64,000 nt of DNA from the NCBI RefSeq assembly GCF_010119975.1, contig NZ_CP048222.1, positions 5,164,501 to 5,228,500 of the forward strand, written 5' to 3'. The DNA comes from Rhodocytophaga rosea (GTDB lineage: Bacteria; Bacteroidota; Bacteroidia; Cytophagales; 172606-1). The notes beneath the pieces are model-generated. The model did not search any database, had not been told where the DNA came from, and saw only the letters and a list, made by a program, of their open reading frames with translations. Position numbers and translations under genes: made by a program. Shown here in pieces: positions 35,934 to 44,639 of this stretch (within the stretch, counting starts at the first letter, position 1; each line of letters begins with the position of its first letter).

Positions 35934-37574
35934 TTAATTGGTTTTAAGGTTTTGTGGCGTATTTGTCAGTTGAAATGAATCGAAATTTACACTATTTACT
36001 GGATTTCCTTTGGCAACCATTCCCACTCGTAAAGCACGGTCCCAGGGAGGAAGGAAACTTCCGTCCAGAGGTTGATCTTTATTCAAGGCATTCCAGGTTG
36101 ATCCATCAGCACTCCAGGAAAATACAAATTTATCTCCGGCATTGGCTGACACCTGAAAATATAATTTAGGCGAAGAAGGCACTTTGGAATCGGCTACTGT
36201 ACGGGTTTTACCTCCTTTTACTTCCCAGACCATTATTTTGCCATTGTCTGCAGAAATTCCCAGGGCATTTTCCGGGTCGCCTATTACCGATAAGCCTGCA
36301 CTGGTACCGGCTTTTACGCTGCTTAAGTCAAGCGTGGTAGTAGCGGTATAATCGGCTGTTTTGGTGCGTTGTGCCAATACAGAACCAATATCCTTTGTAT
36401 TTGCCTTTAAACTGATTATTCCGTTCTGGGCGGTATTGATTGTAAATTCAGGCTGTTTTCCAACCGGCCATTGCCATGATTGTGCCAAGGTGGTTGAAGT
36501 AAACTCTTCTTTTACATTCAGGCTATCTACTGGCTGGGCTGAAGTCAGGTTCACCTGAGTATCCGGGCTATTATCTGAGAAAACCGGCCATCCTTCTGCA
36601 TTCCAGGTAAATTCTTCCAGCAAACCTTGTCTTCCGGCATATACAAAACTTTCGGTGTTATACGCATGATACAGGAAGAAATAGCGTCCGGAAGCATCTG
36701 TAAATACAGTGCCATGTCCTGGGCATTGCCAGGTATCGTTTTTCACCAGAATAGGGTTTTTGGTATATTTTTCCCAGGGACCAGTAATACTTTTGGAACG
36801 GGCTACACCTGTAGCATAAGTACAACCCCGGCCACAGCAACCGGCACCAGCGTAAAACATATAAAAATAATCGCCTCTTTTAATCACCGAAGGCCCTTCT
36901 ACCAGATTGCCTTCCCAGGTGGCATCATTGCGGAACAACTCAAATTTTTCGCCAGTCAGCTTGGTGCGTTCTTCATTCATACGTTGTCCCCAGAGCGGTG
37001 TAGGCTTCTTTACGCTGTTACCATCCTCTTTCCATATTAAGTATAATTGCCCGTTCTCGTCACGAATAGGAAATCCATCAATAGAGCCTGCTTCCTGGCA
37101 TACAAGTGGCCCATGATCCGTATAAGGGCCTTCCGGATTGGTAGCACTGGCCACACCTACACATAGATTTCCTCCTTTTTTATTAGCCGTATAATAAATG
37201 TATACTTTGCCATTTTCGTATGAAATTTCAGGTGCCCAGAAGTGAGCATCTGTCCAGTTAGGCATTCCTTCCGGGAAAACATGCCCAACTGTTTCCCAGT
37301 GTACCAGATCTTTTGACTTCAATAAGGGAAATAATGGCGCCCATTCCGAAGAAGTAGCAGTAGCCCAATACGTATCTCCCACCTTTGTTATAGATGGATC
37401 AGCATAATCTCCGGGCAGAACAGGATTAGTATAAGAAATAGTATTAGTTTCTGCTGGAGTAGCAGTGCTATTGGTTGTACTTTGTGAAGTACTGGTTTGT
37501 TCGGTTTGTGAAGATTGTTTGCAGGATTGGCAAGTAAAACCGATGACAAAAAGTATTACCAATAATTTATGCAT
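35934..37574 (-). CDS. Glycoside hydrolase family 43 lipoprotein with C-terminal lectin-like domain
   Basis: The 546-residue protein has a lipoprotein signal (Cys18, preceded by a short hydrophobic segment), a Ser/Thr-rich linker and a GH43 five-bladed propeller. Visible landmarks are the catalytic base in DYADPSI (Asp59), the pKa modulator in SIDGFPIRDENG, and the general acid in VEGPSVIKRGDYFYMFY. The C-terminal part (about 350-546) looks like a concanavalin-type carbohydrate-binding domain (NALGISADNGKIMVWEV). GH43 enzymes are arabinofuranosidases, arabinanases or xylosidases. The substrate is not determined, but the adjacent genes support plant or algal polysaccharide use. Confidence 0.88.
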   Translation of the reverse strand: MHKLLVILFVIGFTCQSCKQSSQTEQTSTSQSTTNSTATPAETNTISYTNPVLPGDYADPSITKVGDTYWATATSSEWAPLFPLLKSKDLVHWETVGHVFPEGMPNWTDAHFWAPEISYENGKVYIYYTANKKGGNLCVGVASATNPEGPYTDHGPLVCQEAGSIDGFPIRDENGQLYLIWKEDGNSVKKPTPLWGQRMNEERTKLTGEKFELFRNDATWEGNLVEGPSVIKRGDYFYMFYAGAGCCGRGCTYATGVARSKSITGPWEKYTKNPILVKNDTWQCPGHGTVFTDASGRYFFLYHAYNTESFVYAGRQGLLEEFTWNAEGWPVFSDNSPDTQVNLTSAQPVDSLNVKEEFTSTTLAQSWQWPVGKQPEFTINTAQNGIISLKANTKDIGSVLAQRTKTADYTATTTLDLSSVKAGTSAGLSVIGDPENALGISADNGKIMVWEVKGGKTRTVADSKVPSSPKLYFQVSANAGDKFVFSWSADGSTWNALNKDQPLDGSFLPPWDRALRVGMVAKGNPVNSVNFDSFQLTNTPQNLKTN

Positions 37575-37745
37575 GGATGGTTGTTGTATGAAATGATTGT
37601 TAGTATAGACCCTTTACGCTTTTCTACTTGTAATTTACACCCAAATAACTGCCTCCATCCAAATTAGCTTTTTAGCAGACAGAACTGAGCTCAGAATTGC
37701 CTACAAATGTATAAGCCTTTCTTTATAAAAAATCCCGCTAAGATA

Positions 37746-38819
37746 CTATTTTTCTCCGGAGGGCAAATGAATAGGTGTATTTACTGGAATAGGGGTAACA
37801 AAATCTGGTGAGCCATCTGTATTGAAGGTGAATTTCTGTAAGCGTATATCCCGTTCCCAGCCAGGCGTTGTCGACTTTTTAGAATGGTAATACATCCAGT
37901 TTTCTGTATTGTCGGGAGAGGTAGTAAAGCTCACATGCCCGACGCCATACACCTGGCTAGTACCGGTAAAAACAGGCCCTTTCTTCATCCAGTTGGTTTT
38001 TTCCATTGGATTGAGCAGGGTATCTGAAAGCGTTAACTGGGCAAGCTGATAGGCAGGCAGCCAGGATTCCCGGCAGGAATAAATAATAAATGCTTTGTTC
38101 TGATTTTTTAACAATTCCGGACCTTCATTCAAATCGAGTTCCGTGCCTTTTTCCCAGGGTTGTTCAGGTGATGAAATCTTTATACGGTTTGAGTTAATCG
38201 TCCAGGGATTGCTCATAGTTGCAATGTATAAATGCTGTGGTGTGCGGTCGGTGGAGGCGTTCTGTTCCCAGCCGGACCATACAGCATACAACTGTCCATT
38301 CAGATAAAAAGGCGTGAGGTCAATTGCCCACCGGGCCGAACCAGAAACAGTAATATCGTCGCCGGTATACAGCATTCCTTTATCGGTATAAGCTCCCATC
38401 GCATCACTTGTAACAGATTCCAGGACACCTGATTTCTGATGAATAAAAGGTGGGCCAGCTTCGCCAGCTGCATAATAAATGTACCATTTGCCATTCAGGT
38501 AATGCAGTTCGGGTGCCCATATATTTGTCCGGTTCCATCCGGAAGCAGGTGCTTTCCATACCTGCGAGAAAGTACCAGGCTTGGTCATAGATTGCGATTT
38601 GGCCACATAAATACCTCCGGCCCGTGACTGACAGAAATAATATAGGCCATCTTTCTTAAAGACCCAGGGATCAGCCCCATCCATAATCGGATTCGCAAAC
38701 ATGCCAGCTGGAACAGGAATGCCGGTACCAGATTGGGAAGGGCTTACTGATTTTCTATTACAACCTGTCCAGATGAGCAGATTAATCAGCAGGATAATAG
38801 GTATTTTCTTATTCAGCAT
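37746..38819 (-). CDS. Second GH43-family glycosidase, lipoprotein
   Basis: The protein starts with MLNKKIPIILLINLLIWTGC, a good lipoprotein signal; the frame is open to 38864 but upstream residues do not improve it. It contains the GH43 landmarks GADPWVFKKDGLYYF, NIWAPELHYLNGKWYIYY and LNEGPELLKNQNKAFIIY. It lies 3 bases (in its long form) downstream of the GH5-like gene and 171 bases upstream of the first GH43 gene. It is a paralogue rather than a copy of the other GH43 protein, because the sequences differ clearly. Exact specificity unknown. Confidence 0.82.
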   Translation of the reverse strand: MLNKKIPIILLINLLIWTGCNRKSVSPSQSGTGIPVPAGMFANPIMDGADPWVFKKDGLYYFCQSRAGGIYVAKSQSMTKPGTFSQVWKAPASGWNRTNIWAPELHYLNGKWYIYYAAGEAGPPFIHQKSGVLESVTSDAMGAYTDKGMLYTGDDITVSGSARWAIDLTPFYLNGQLYAVWSGWEQNASTDRTPQHLYIATMSNPWTINSNRIKISSPEQPWEKGTELDLNEGPELLKNQNKAFIIYSCRESWLPAYQLAQLTLSDTLLNPMEKTNWMKKGPVFTGTSQVYGVGHVSFTTSPDNTENWMYYHSKKSTTPGWERDIRLQKFTFNTDGSPDFVTPIPVNTPIHLPSGEK

Positions 38820-38867
38820 AGACATAACATAAAAAGCTAAAATATACCAGATATTATCAACCAAAAA

Positions 38868-40007
38868 TTAGTTAACGGCTGCAGGTTCTTTCTGTTTTTT
38901 TCTGGCTGTTAGCTGACGGATAAGCCGCACTTCATTTTCACTATAGGGTTTTCCATTAGGACGGAAAATATCATGAAACCACACTTGCGGTTCTGAATTA
39001 TACACTTTTTTCCAGGAATCCCAGGGATAGATGGTATTGGTTTTTCCGGCTACAAATCCCCAGTTATAAGCAGCTACATTGTATTTCTTGGCTAAAGGCA
39101 AAGTGCCCTGGAAAGTACTGTTATTTCCTCTGGCCATATATTCGGTGCAGAGCAGGGGTTTTCCGTAGGCTTGCAGCCATTTTACCCTTTTCTCAAAATC
39201 CTGCGGACTATCATAGTTATGAAATGAGATCACGTCAGAATTTTCAATCTGAATTTTTTCAAAAGGCTGGAGTTTTTCATGGTTTGACCAATCTCCCTTC
39301 CAAATGCCGCTGGTGAGGGGCTGGGAAGGGTTTACAGACCTGGCCCATTCAAATACCCGGGGAAGTAAGGCTGTTACCAGATCTATCTTATTAGCAGGCT
39401 CTTCTTTAAATCTGGCATCATTCATATTATCCGGTTCGTTCCATACATCCCAGGCAAGTACCCGTTTATCCGTAGCAAAATGCTCCACCACATCTTTTAC
39501 ATATTCTTCCAGCATGGGATATTTGCTTTTATCCTGAAGAATTTCAGCGCCAGGATTTTGCATCCACCCGGAATTATGTACGCCTGGCCGGGGTTCACGT
39601 TGTTTACCCAGTTTGGGCATAGGATCCCAGCAAGAATCAAACAGCACAAACATAGGCCGGATATTATGTTTGGTACATATAGTCAAAAACTGGTCAATAC
39701 GTCCTTTAAAGCCATCCGGGTCTTGCTGCCATACTTTGTCATGGAGGTATACCCGCAGGGTGTTAAAACCTAGTTGTTCGGCCCATCCTAACTCTTTGTC
39801 TATCGTTTGCGGATCGAAAGTTTCGGCCTGCCACATCTCCAGTTGGTTAATGGCATTATAGGGGATGTAGTTGCTACCTACAAGCCAGGGTTGATTTTTA
39901 TACCAGGTGTTGGCTTGCTCCTTAGTCCAGATGGTTCGCTGGGCGTACAGGTTATTTGCCAGCAACAAGTATAAGCCGATAAACAGATAAATTGAGATGC
40001 GCTTCAT
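38868..40007 (-). CDS. GH5-like (cellulase-family) glycoside hydrolase, secreted
   Basis: The 379-residue protein has a cleavable signal peptide (about 1-22, LLLANNLYAQ) and a TIM-barrel glycosidase with the catalytic acid in DVWNEPDN (Glu191) and the likely nucleophile in LLCTEYMARG (Glu289). The NEP motif is shared by GH5 and other clan GH-A families, so family 5 is favoured but not certain. It is the first gene of the minus-strand glycosidase operon. A very strong 20-bp hairpin lies 30 bases upstream of its start codon. Confidence 0.8.
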   Translation of the reverse strand: MKRISIYLFIGLYLLLANNLYAQRTIWTKEQANTWYKNQPWLVGSNYIPYNAINQLEMWQAETFDPQTIDKELGWAEQLGFNTLRVYLHDKVWQQDPDGFKGRIDQFLTICTKHNIRPMFVLFDSCWDPMPKLGKQREPRPGVHNSGWMQNPGAEILQDKSKYPMLEEYVKDVVEHFATDKRVLAWDVWNEPDNMNDARFKEEPANKIDLVTALLPRVFEWARSVNPSQPLTSGIWKGDWSNHEKLQPFEKIQIENSDVISFHNYDSPQDFEKRVKWLQAYGKPLLCTEYMARGNNSTFQGTLPLAKKYNVAAYNWGFVAGKTNTIYPWDSWKKVYNSEPQVWFHDIFRPNGKPYSENEVRLIRQLTARKKQKEPAAVN

Positions 40008-40036
40008 AAGAAAGAGAATAATAGATGGCTATATTA

Positions 40037-40081
40037 AAATTGCAAGCCCTTCTTTATGATGTAAAGAAGGGCTTGCAATTT
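40037..40081 (-). terminator. 20-bp perfect hairpin in the leader of the glycosidase operon (terminator- or attenuator-like)
   Basis: The arm AAATTGCAAGCCCTTCTTTA (40037-40056) pairs perfectly with its complement at 40062-40081 around a 5-base loop. Read on the minus strand it is followed by TTTAATATAG and then, 30 bases on, the GH5-like start codon. It could act as a transcription attenuator or as the terminator of a short upstream RNA. Confidence 0.6.
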
Positions 40082-40313
40082 CTAAAATTCAACTTACTAT
40101 TGAAATAATTATACGTCTAAAAAATTAAAATAACTTTTGCTAAATAGTTTGTATTCTGACTGAAATTGAGCCTAATACCTTTTTGAAGAAATTTATATTC
40201 CAATAAACAACTGTAAATCAGAGATAAGCGTATACCGGGAAAATCAGCTTTAGAGAGGAATTGAAAAAACGAAAGGAATTGCAGATGTTTGCACGATAAA
40301 GGCTATATAAAAA

Positions 40314-40352
40314 ATAAGCCCGCCCCTGGGAAGTTAACCGGAGCGGGTTTAT
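40314..40352 (+). repeat. GC-rich hairpin upstream of the ECF sigma gene
   Basis: ATAAGCCCGC-x-CC (40314-40326) and GG-x-GCGGGTTTAT (40340-40352) pair over about 12 bp with one mismatch and one G-T pair. It is followed by CGTCTTTTAACC on the plus strand. It could be a terminator for an unseen transcript or an untranslated-region element. Confidence 0.4.
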
Positions 40353-40535
40353 CGTCTTTTAACCTAAACCTTTTAACCAAATATGATTCGGATTTTGAAC
40401 TTTATGGAAAGAACCTGGGTATGTAACCCTATTTTTTAAAAAATCTTAAATTTTTTTTTCCAAGCCTGTAACTAAAAATTTGTACCTTGGAGGGTTACCC
40501 TAAACCTTATCTAACATCAACATACGAATTCTTAT

Positions 40536-41069
40536 ATGTTCGACCATACCATTATTCAAGAAATTAAGAATGGCAATGAGAGTAAATTAACAAGTATCTA
40601 TAGGGCTTACAGAGATGAATTCATCAGCTGGGCAGTACGGAACTATCAGTGTCCGGAGGAAACAGCGAAAGACATATATCAGGTAATCATAGTAATATTC
40701 TACGAAAACATTATGTCGGGAAAGCTGGTTAGCTTACAAAGTTCAGTAAAAACATATTTGTTTGCCATCGGAAAGAATAAGCTGTTTGAATACCAGGCTT
40801 CTTTACGTAAGCAGCAGAGTTTTCAGGATGCATTTGTAAAAGAACCAGTAGAGGAAACATTTGCAGAAGAAAAAGAGCAGGTATATGCGATGCTGGAAAA
40901 AGCCATGAATGAGCTGGGCGAGCCTTGCAAGACCTTGTTGATCTATTCGTATTACAAAAATTACAGCACAGAAGAAATTGCCTCAGCGTTGAATTATAAA
41001 AGCACCGATTCTGCTAAAACTCAAAAGTACAAATGCCTGGTGCGGTTGAAGAAAATAGTGCAAAAATAA
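40536..41069 (+). CDS. RNA polymerase sigma factor, ECF subfamily
   Basis: The 177-residue protein has sigma region 2 (about 20-95, including YQCPEETAKDIYQVIIVIFYEN) and region 4 (about 115-175, with the helix-turn-helix YYKNYSTEEIASALNYKSTDSAKTQKYK). This two-region design is that of extracytoplasmic-function sigma factors. The typical anti-sigma partner is expected downstream. Here the next gene, 129 bases away, encodes a membrane protein whose N-terminal half faces the cytoplasm, which fits such a role. No target regulon can be read from the window. Confidence 0.9.
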   Translation: MFDHTIIQEIKNGNESKLTSIYRAYRDEFISWAVRNYQCPEETAKDIYQVIIVIFYENIMSGKLVSLQSSVKTYLFAIGKNKLFEYQASLRKQQSFQDAFVKEPVEETFAEEKEQVYAMLEKAMNELGEPCKTLLIYSYYKNYSTEEIASALNYKSTDSAKTQKYKCLVRLKKIVQK

Positions 41070-41198
41070 TCTTTCATTAATTTAAATATTTAAAGAATAA
41101 TAGGTTACCACTACAGACTTTTACCATTAAGATATAAAAAACAGAGAAACAAACTACTTTACTCATGTAAACGTTAAATTACTCGATTAGAAAATATT

Positions 41199-41975
41199 AT
41201 GTTAGAAAATATATCACTTGCTGAACTCATAGATAATTATTTGAGTGGCAGGCTTAACCAGGAAGAAAAATCAGCCTTTGAACAAAGGCTCTCTGCTGAA
41301 ACTGCACTTGCCGAACAGGTAGCTCTTCAACGGAAAATTACAACAGGCTTACAAACGGCTGGCAGATTGAACATGCTGGCATTATTGAAAGAGGAGGATG
41401 CTAAAATGCCTGCCTACCAGCCTGAAGAGGAAGCTACAACTGCTACTGAAGCTAAAACTATATCCTTTAATCCAACCAGCAAGCAAATGTATTACTGGGC
41501 AGCAGCAGCGGTTTTACTTCTAATGGTACCTGTGTTTATGCTGTTAAGAGCTAATGAGTCCGGCGAAAAATTAGCAGACTCCTACTTCCATGCGCATGAA
41601 AATCAATGGGTATCTACCGACGGTGACAGTTCTTTATCAGCACAGGCAATGGAACATTATGAGGAAGGTAAATATGCAATGGCGCTAAATATCTTTGAAA
41701 AAATGTTGGGTAATAATACGGCAGAAGCAGAGGTTCAGTTCTATAAAGGCAATTCATACCTTGCGCTTAAGAAGACTCAGGAAGCCATTCAATCTTTTGA
41801 AGCGGTATTAACTATGCCTGCTAATAAATACACGGAAGAAGCAGAATGGTATCTGGCATTGAGTTATGTACAGGCGGATGATGAGAAACAAGCTAAAAAG
41901 ATTTTGAAAGGCATCATGGACAATGAAAACCATCCGTACCACAAAGAAGCGCAAGATTTGATGAAGAAATTATAA
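41199..41975 (+). CDS. Membrane TPR protein, probable anti-sigma-type partner of the ECF factor
   Basis: The 258-residue protein has a cytoplasmic N-terminal region (1-97) that opens with a helical LAELIDNYLSGRLNQEEKSAFEQRL pattern often found in zinc-less anti-sigma proteins. One membrane helix follows (98-116), then a C-terminal region (about 140-258) with TPR-like helices, including VQFYKGNSYLALKKTQEAIQSFE. It has no FecR domain and no HxxxCxxC zinc motif. Co-direction and adjacency to the ECF gene make it the best candidate for a membrane-bound regulator that senses an envelope signal through its TPR region. That role is inferred, not shown. A strong terminator follows its stop by 20 bases. 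Confidence 0.75.
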   Translation: MLENISLAELIDNYLSGRLNQEEKSAFEQRLSAETALAEQVALQRKITTGLQTAGRLNMLALLKEEDAKMPAYQPEEEATTATEAKTISFNPTSKQMYYWAAAAVLLLMVPVFMLLRANESGEKLADSYFHAHENQWVSTDGDSSLSAQAMEHYEEGKYAMALNIFEKMLGNNTAEAEVQFYKGNSYLALKKTQEAIQSFEAVLTMPANKYTEEAEWYLALSYVQADDEKQAKKILKGIMDNENHPYHKEAQDLMKKL

Positions 41976-41995
41976 TCAGTTATAAGATAAGTATC

Positions 41996-42025
41996 AGCCT
42001 GGCTACTCAAGTAGCCAGGCTTTTT
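41996..42025 (+). terminator. Terminator after the sigma/TPR pair
   Basis: AGCCTGGCTAC (41996-42006) and GTAGCCAGGCT (42011-42021) form an 11-bp perfect stem with TCAA loop, followed by a T-run. Confidence 0.92.
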
Positions 42026-42193
42026 GTTTTGTATAACTTACCAGCATAATTTATGATCTTTCATCTCAGCAAAAGTCCTGATATATTCAACCTATTTCTA
42101 TACTTAAAATAATAGGCATTTGAATGTAAAATTTGTCACGCTGACTGCTTATATTGACTAATTAGTAAACTTACCTAAACTAGAATAGACGTT

Positions 42194-43213
42194 ATGAATT
42201 ACAGATTGCTTGGAAAAAGCGGACTTCGGGTATCAGAATTATGCCTGGGTACTATGACATTTGGAGAAGAATGGGGATGGGGGGCCAACAAAGAAGAAAG
42301 CCGTAAAATTTTTGATGCCTTTGCAGAAGCAGGTGGTAATTTCCTGGATACGGCTAATTTTTACACCAAAGGAACCAGTGAAAAAATGGTAGGTGAATTT
42401 ATACAGGCCGACCGTGAACGCTTTGTGGTAGCTACCAAATATACCTTATACAATAAACACGGCGATGTAAATGCCAGTGGAAACCATCGGAAAAACCTGG
42501 TGCAATCTATTGAAGCAAGTTTGAAGCGGTTGAATGTAGACTTTATTGACCTGATGTATCTGCATATGTGGGATTCTACCACACCGGTTGAAGAAGTGAT
42601 GCGTGGCCTCGATGACCTGGTACGTGCTGGAAAAATTCTCTACATTGCTATTTCTGATGCACCAGCCTGGATTGTTTCGCAAGCCAATACTCTGGCTGAT
42701 TTAAGAGGGTGGACACAGTTTATCGGCTTGCAGATTGAATATAGCCTCATTCAACGTACCCCGGAAAGAGATCTGCTTCCGATGGCAAAAGCATTTAATA
42801 TTGGTGTAACCGCATGGGCACCTTTGGCAGGTGGTGCACTTTCAGGAAAATACCTGGATGCAAACGATGATCCCAAGCGCCTGAAAGAAAACAGTTCCCG
42901 GCTCAATGAGCGAAATACGGCTATTGCCAGGGTAGTGAAAGAAATGGCCGATGATATGGGCTGGAGTCCAAGCCAGGTGGCAATTAACTGGGTGAGGCAG
43001 CAAGCCGGAGGCATTATTCCTATAGTAGGTGCCCGGAATGAAAAACAAATCAAAGATAGCCTGGGTGCGCTCAAATTCACTTTATCCGAAGAGAGATTGA
43101 ATAAGCTCAATGAAGTAAGCAAAATCGAACTGGGTTTTCCACATGATTTTCTGCTAAGCGATGGTGTAAAAGAAAACGCCTATGGCGGTATGTACGACCG
43201 GATTATCAGATAG
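42194..43213 (+). CDS. Aldo/keto reductase
   Basis: The 339-residue protein shows the aldo/keto reductase tetrad: Asp52 and Tyr57 in LDTANFYTKG, Lys82 in ATKYTL and His124 in LHMWDS, within the opening MNYRLLGKSGLRVSELCLGTMTFG in shorter parts. The NADPH-binding C-terminal segment with VGARNEKQIKDSL is present. These enzymes reduce aldehydes and ketones in the cytoplasm. The substrate cannot be assigned. The gene lies between two terminator-bounded units and has no visible operon partner. Confidence 0.92.
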   Translation: MNYRLLGKSGLRVSELCLGTMTFGEEWGWGANKEESRKIFDAFAEAGGNFLDTANFYTKGTSEKMVGEFIQADRERFVVATKYTLYNKHGDVNASGNHRKNLVQSIEASLKRLNVDFIDLMYLHMWDSTTPVEEVMRGLDDLVRAGKILYIAISDAPAWIVSQANTLADLRGWTQFIGLQIEYSLIQRTPERDLLPMAKAFNIGVTAWAPLAGGALSGKYLDANDDPKRLKENSSRLNERNTAIARVVKEMADDMGWSPSQVAINWVRQQAGGIIPIVGARNEKQIKDSLGALKFTLSEERLNKLNEVSKIELGFPHDFLLSDGVKENAYGGMYDRIIR

Positions 43214-43306
43214 TCCTATAAAGAAAAAGTAAATTCTTCCATTGTAAGGAAAATACATTTAAATTGTTGGTACTTCATTTTTAACGCTGCCTTTCCTTTT
43301 CTCATT

Positions 43307-44524
43307 ATGATTCAGTACTTTAAAAAGATTTGTTTTACAGGTATTTTATTTGGCATACTCATTTTGTATAACAGTTCTTCTCCTTATAAAAAATTGTATA
43401 TTCTTTCTGTAACCGCTGGAGACCATAACCGGAAGTCTGCACTGGTTTCTTTTCCGGTTCCGCCTGAATTACTGAATAAGCAGTTGTATCTCCGCGACGA
43501 AAAAGGCAATAAAATCGCCATGCAGGTAAATCAATATGAGGAAGGATTTTTTTTTATGAATGCCATAAGGGCCGGAGATGTAGATGAGTATTATATAGAA
43601 ACAGGAAAATATAAGGGCGAAGAAGTAGAAGTGAAGGAAGAGAAAAAGCAAATCCAGTTTACAGTTCATGGGAAACCGGTGATTTCTTACCATATAGAAG
43701 GTGAACTGCCCAGAAAAGATATAGACTCGGTATATTTGAGGGGAGGCTATATCCATCCGGTATTTACACCTTCCGGTAAAATGGTAAGCGACGATTACCC
43801 ACCCAATCATATTCACCATCACGGCATATGGGCTTCCTGGACAAAAACCGAATTTATGGGCCGCAAACCTGATTTCTGGAATGTAAAAGATGGTACCGGA
43901 AAGGTAGAAGCGGTAGGATTACAAGAAAGTTTTCAAGGTCCGGTATATAGTGGATTTAGTGCCAAACATACGTATATTGATCTAACATCCGGAAAACCAG
44001 TGAAAGCGCTGGATGAAGTATGGGAAGTGAAAGTGTATAATTATCCGAATGCTACCTTTCATGTATTCGACCTGGAAGTTACCCAGAATTGTGCCACTGA
44101 CCAGCCTCTTATTTTACCTACGTATCATTATGGTGGGGTAGGTTTCCGGGGCAATCGCCAATGGGATGGCGAGCAGAATACTACTTTCCTGACTTCTGAA
44201 GGTAAAGGCCGTAAAGAAGGGCATGCCACTAAAGCCAGGTGGTGCCATATTGGGGGCAAAGTAGATGGCAGTATGGCCGGTATTACCATTATGGATCATC
44301 CGCAGAATTTCCGTTCGCCTCAAGCCATGCGTATTCATCCGACTGAGCCGTTTTTCTGCTATGCGCCTTCCCAGGATGGGAACTGGCAGATCAATCCCGG
44401 TGAATTCTATACGGCTAATTACCGCTTTGTGGTATATGATGGCGAACCTGATGCAAATACGCTGGAGCAACTATGGCAGGATTTTGCGTATCCTCCGGGA
44501 GTAAGGCTTATTTCAAAACGGTAG
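43307..44524 (+). CDS. DUF6807/PmoA-family protein
   Basis: The 405-residue protein begins with a hydrophobic N-terminal segment (about 8-25) that may be a signal or anchor. The bulk is a beta-rich domain with conserved blocks HIHHHGIWASWTKTEF, TYHYGGVGFRGNRQW and PFFCYAPSQDGNW, which match the DUF6807 (formerly PmoA-like) family common in Bacteroidota and Planctomycetes. The name is historical; there is no evidence that this is a methane oxygenase subunit. Members frequently occur near sugar-utilisation genes. The function is unresolved. Confidence 0.8.
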   Translation: MIQYFKKICFTGILFGILILYNSSSPYKKLYILSVTAGDHNRKSALVSFPVPPELLNKQLYLRDEKGNKIAMQVNQYEEGFFFMNAIRAGDVDEYYIETGKYKGEEVEVKEEKKQIQFTVHGKPVISYHIEGELPRKDIDSVYLRGGYIHPVFTPSGKMVSDDYPPNHIHHHGIWASWTKTEFMGRKPDFWNVKDGTGKVEAVGLQESFQGPVYSGFSAKHTYIDLTSGKPVKALDEVWEVKVYNYPNATFHVFDLEVTQNCATDQPLILPTYHYGGVGFRGNRQWDGEQNTTFLTSEGKGRKEGHATKARWCHIGGKVDGSMAGITIMDHPQNFRSPQAMRIHPTEPFFCYAPSQDGNWQINPGEFYTANYRFVVYDGEPDANTLEQLWQDFAYPPGVRLISKR

Positions 44525-44586
44525 GATAGAAGATTACAAGATTAGAACATGTAGAAGATTTGTCCCTTAGTTATCCCGGTAATTAC

Positions 44587-44622
44587 AAGAGCACAAACGA
44601 TTGACCGTTTGTGCTCTTTTTT
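44587..44622. terminator. Terminator between the DUF6807 and LytTR genes
   Basis: AAGAGCACAAACG (44587-44599) and CGTTTGTGCTCTT (44606-44618) pair perfectly over 13 bp around a 6-base loop. The T-run following on the plus strand indicates termination of the DUF6807 transcript. Confidence 0.88.
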
Positions 44623-44639
44623 GAATAACGAATAATTTC

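Larger units (their letters stand above)
40008..40535. other. Long intergenic region between GH5-like and ECF sigma genes
   Basis: No gene is visible in these 528 bases. The region holds a 20-bp perfect hairpin (40037-40081) and a second GC-rich hairpin (40314-40352). A TACCTTGG box near 40483-40490 differs from TAnnTTTG at one base and could be a weak sigma-gene promoter. The rest is AT-rich. Confidence 0.6.

Noticed and set aside
43307-44524. Methane monooxygenase subunit (suggested by the historical PmoA name)
   Set aside because: The sequence matches the DUF6807 family, is not a membrane-embedded PmoA and has no pmoB/pmoC neighbours.
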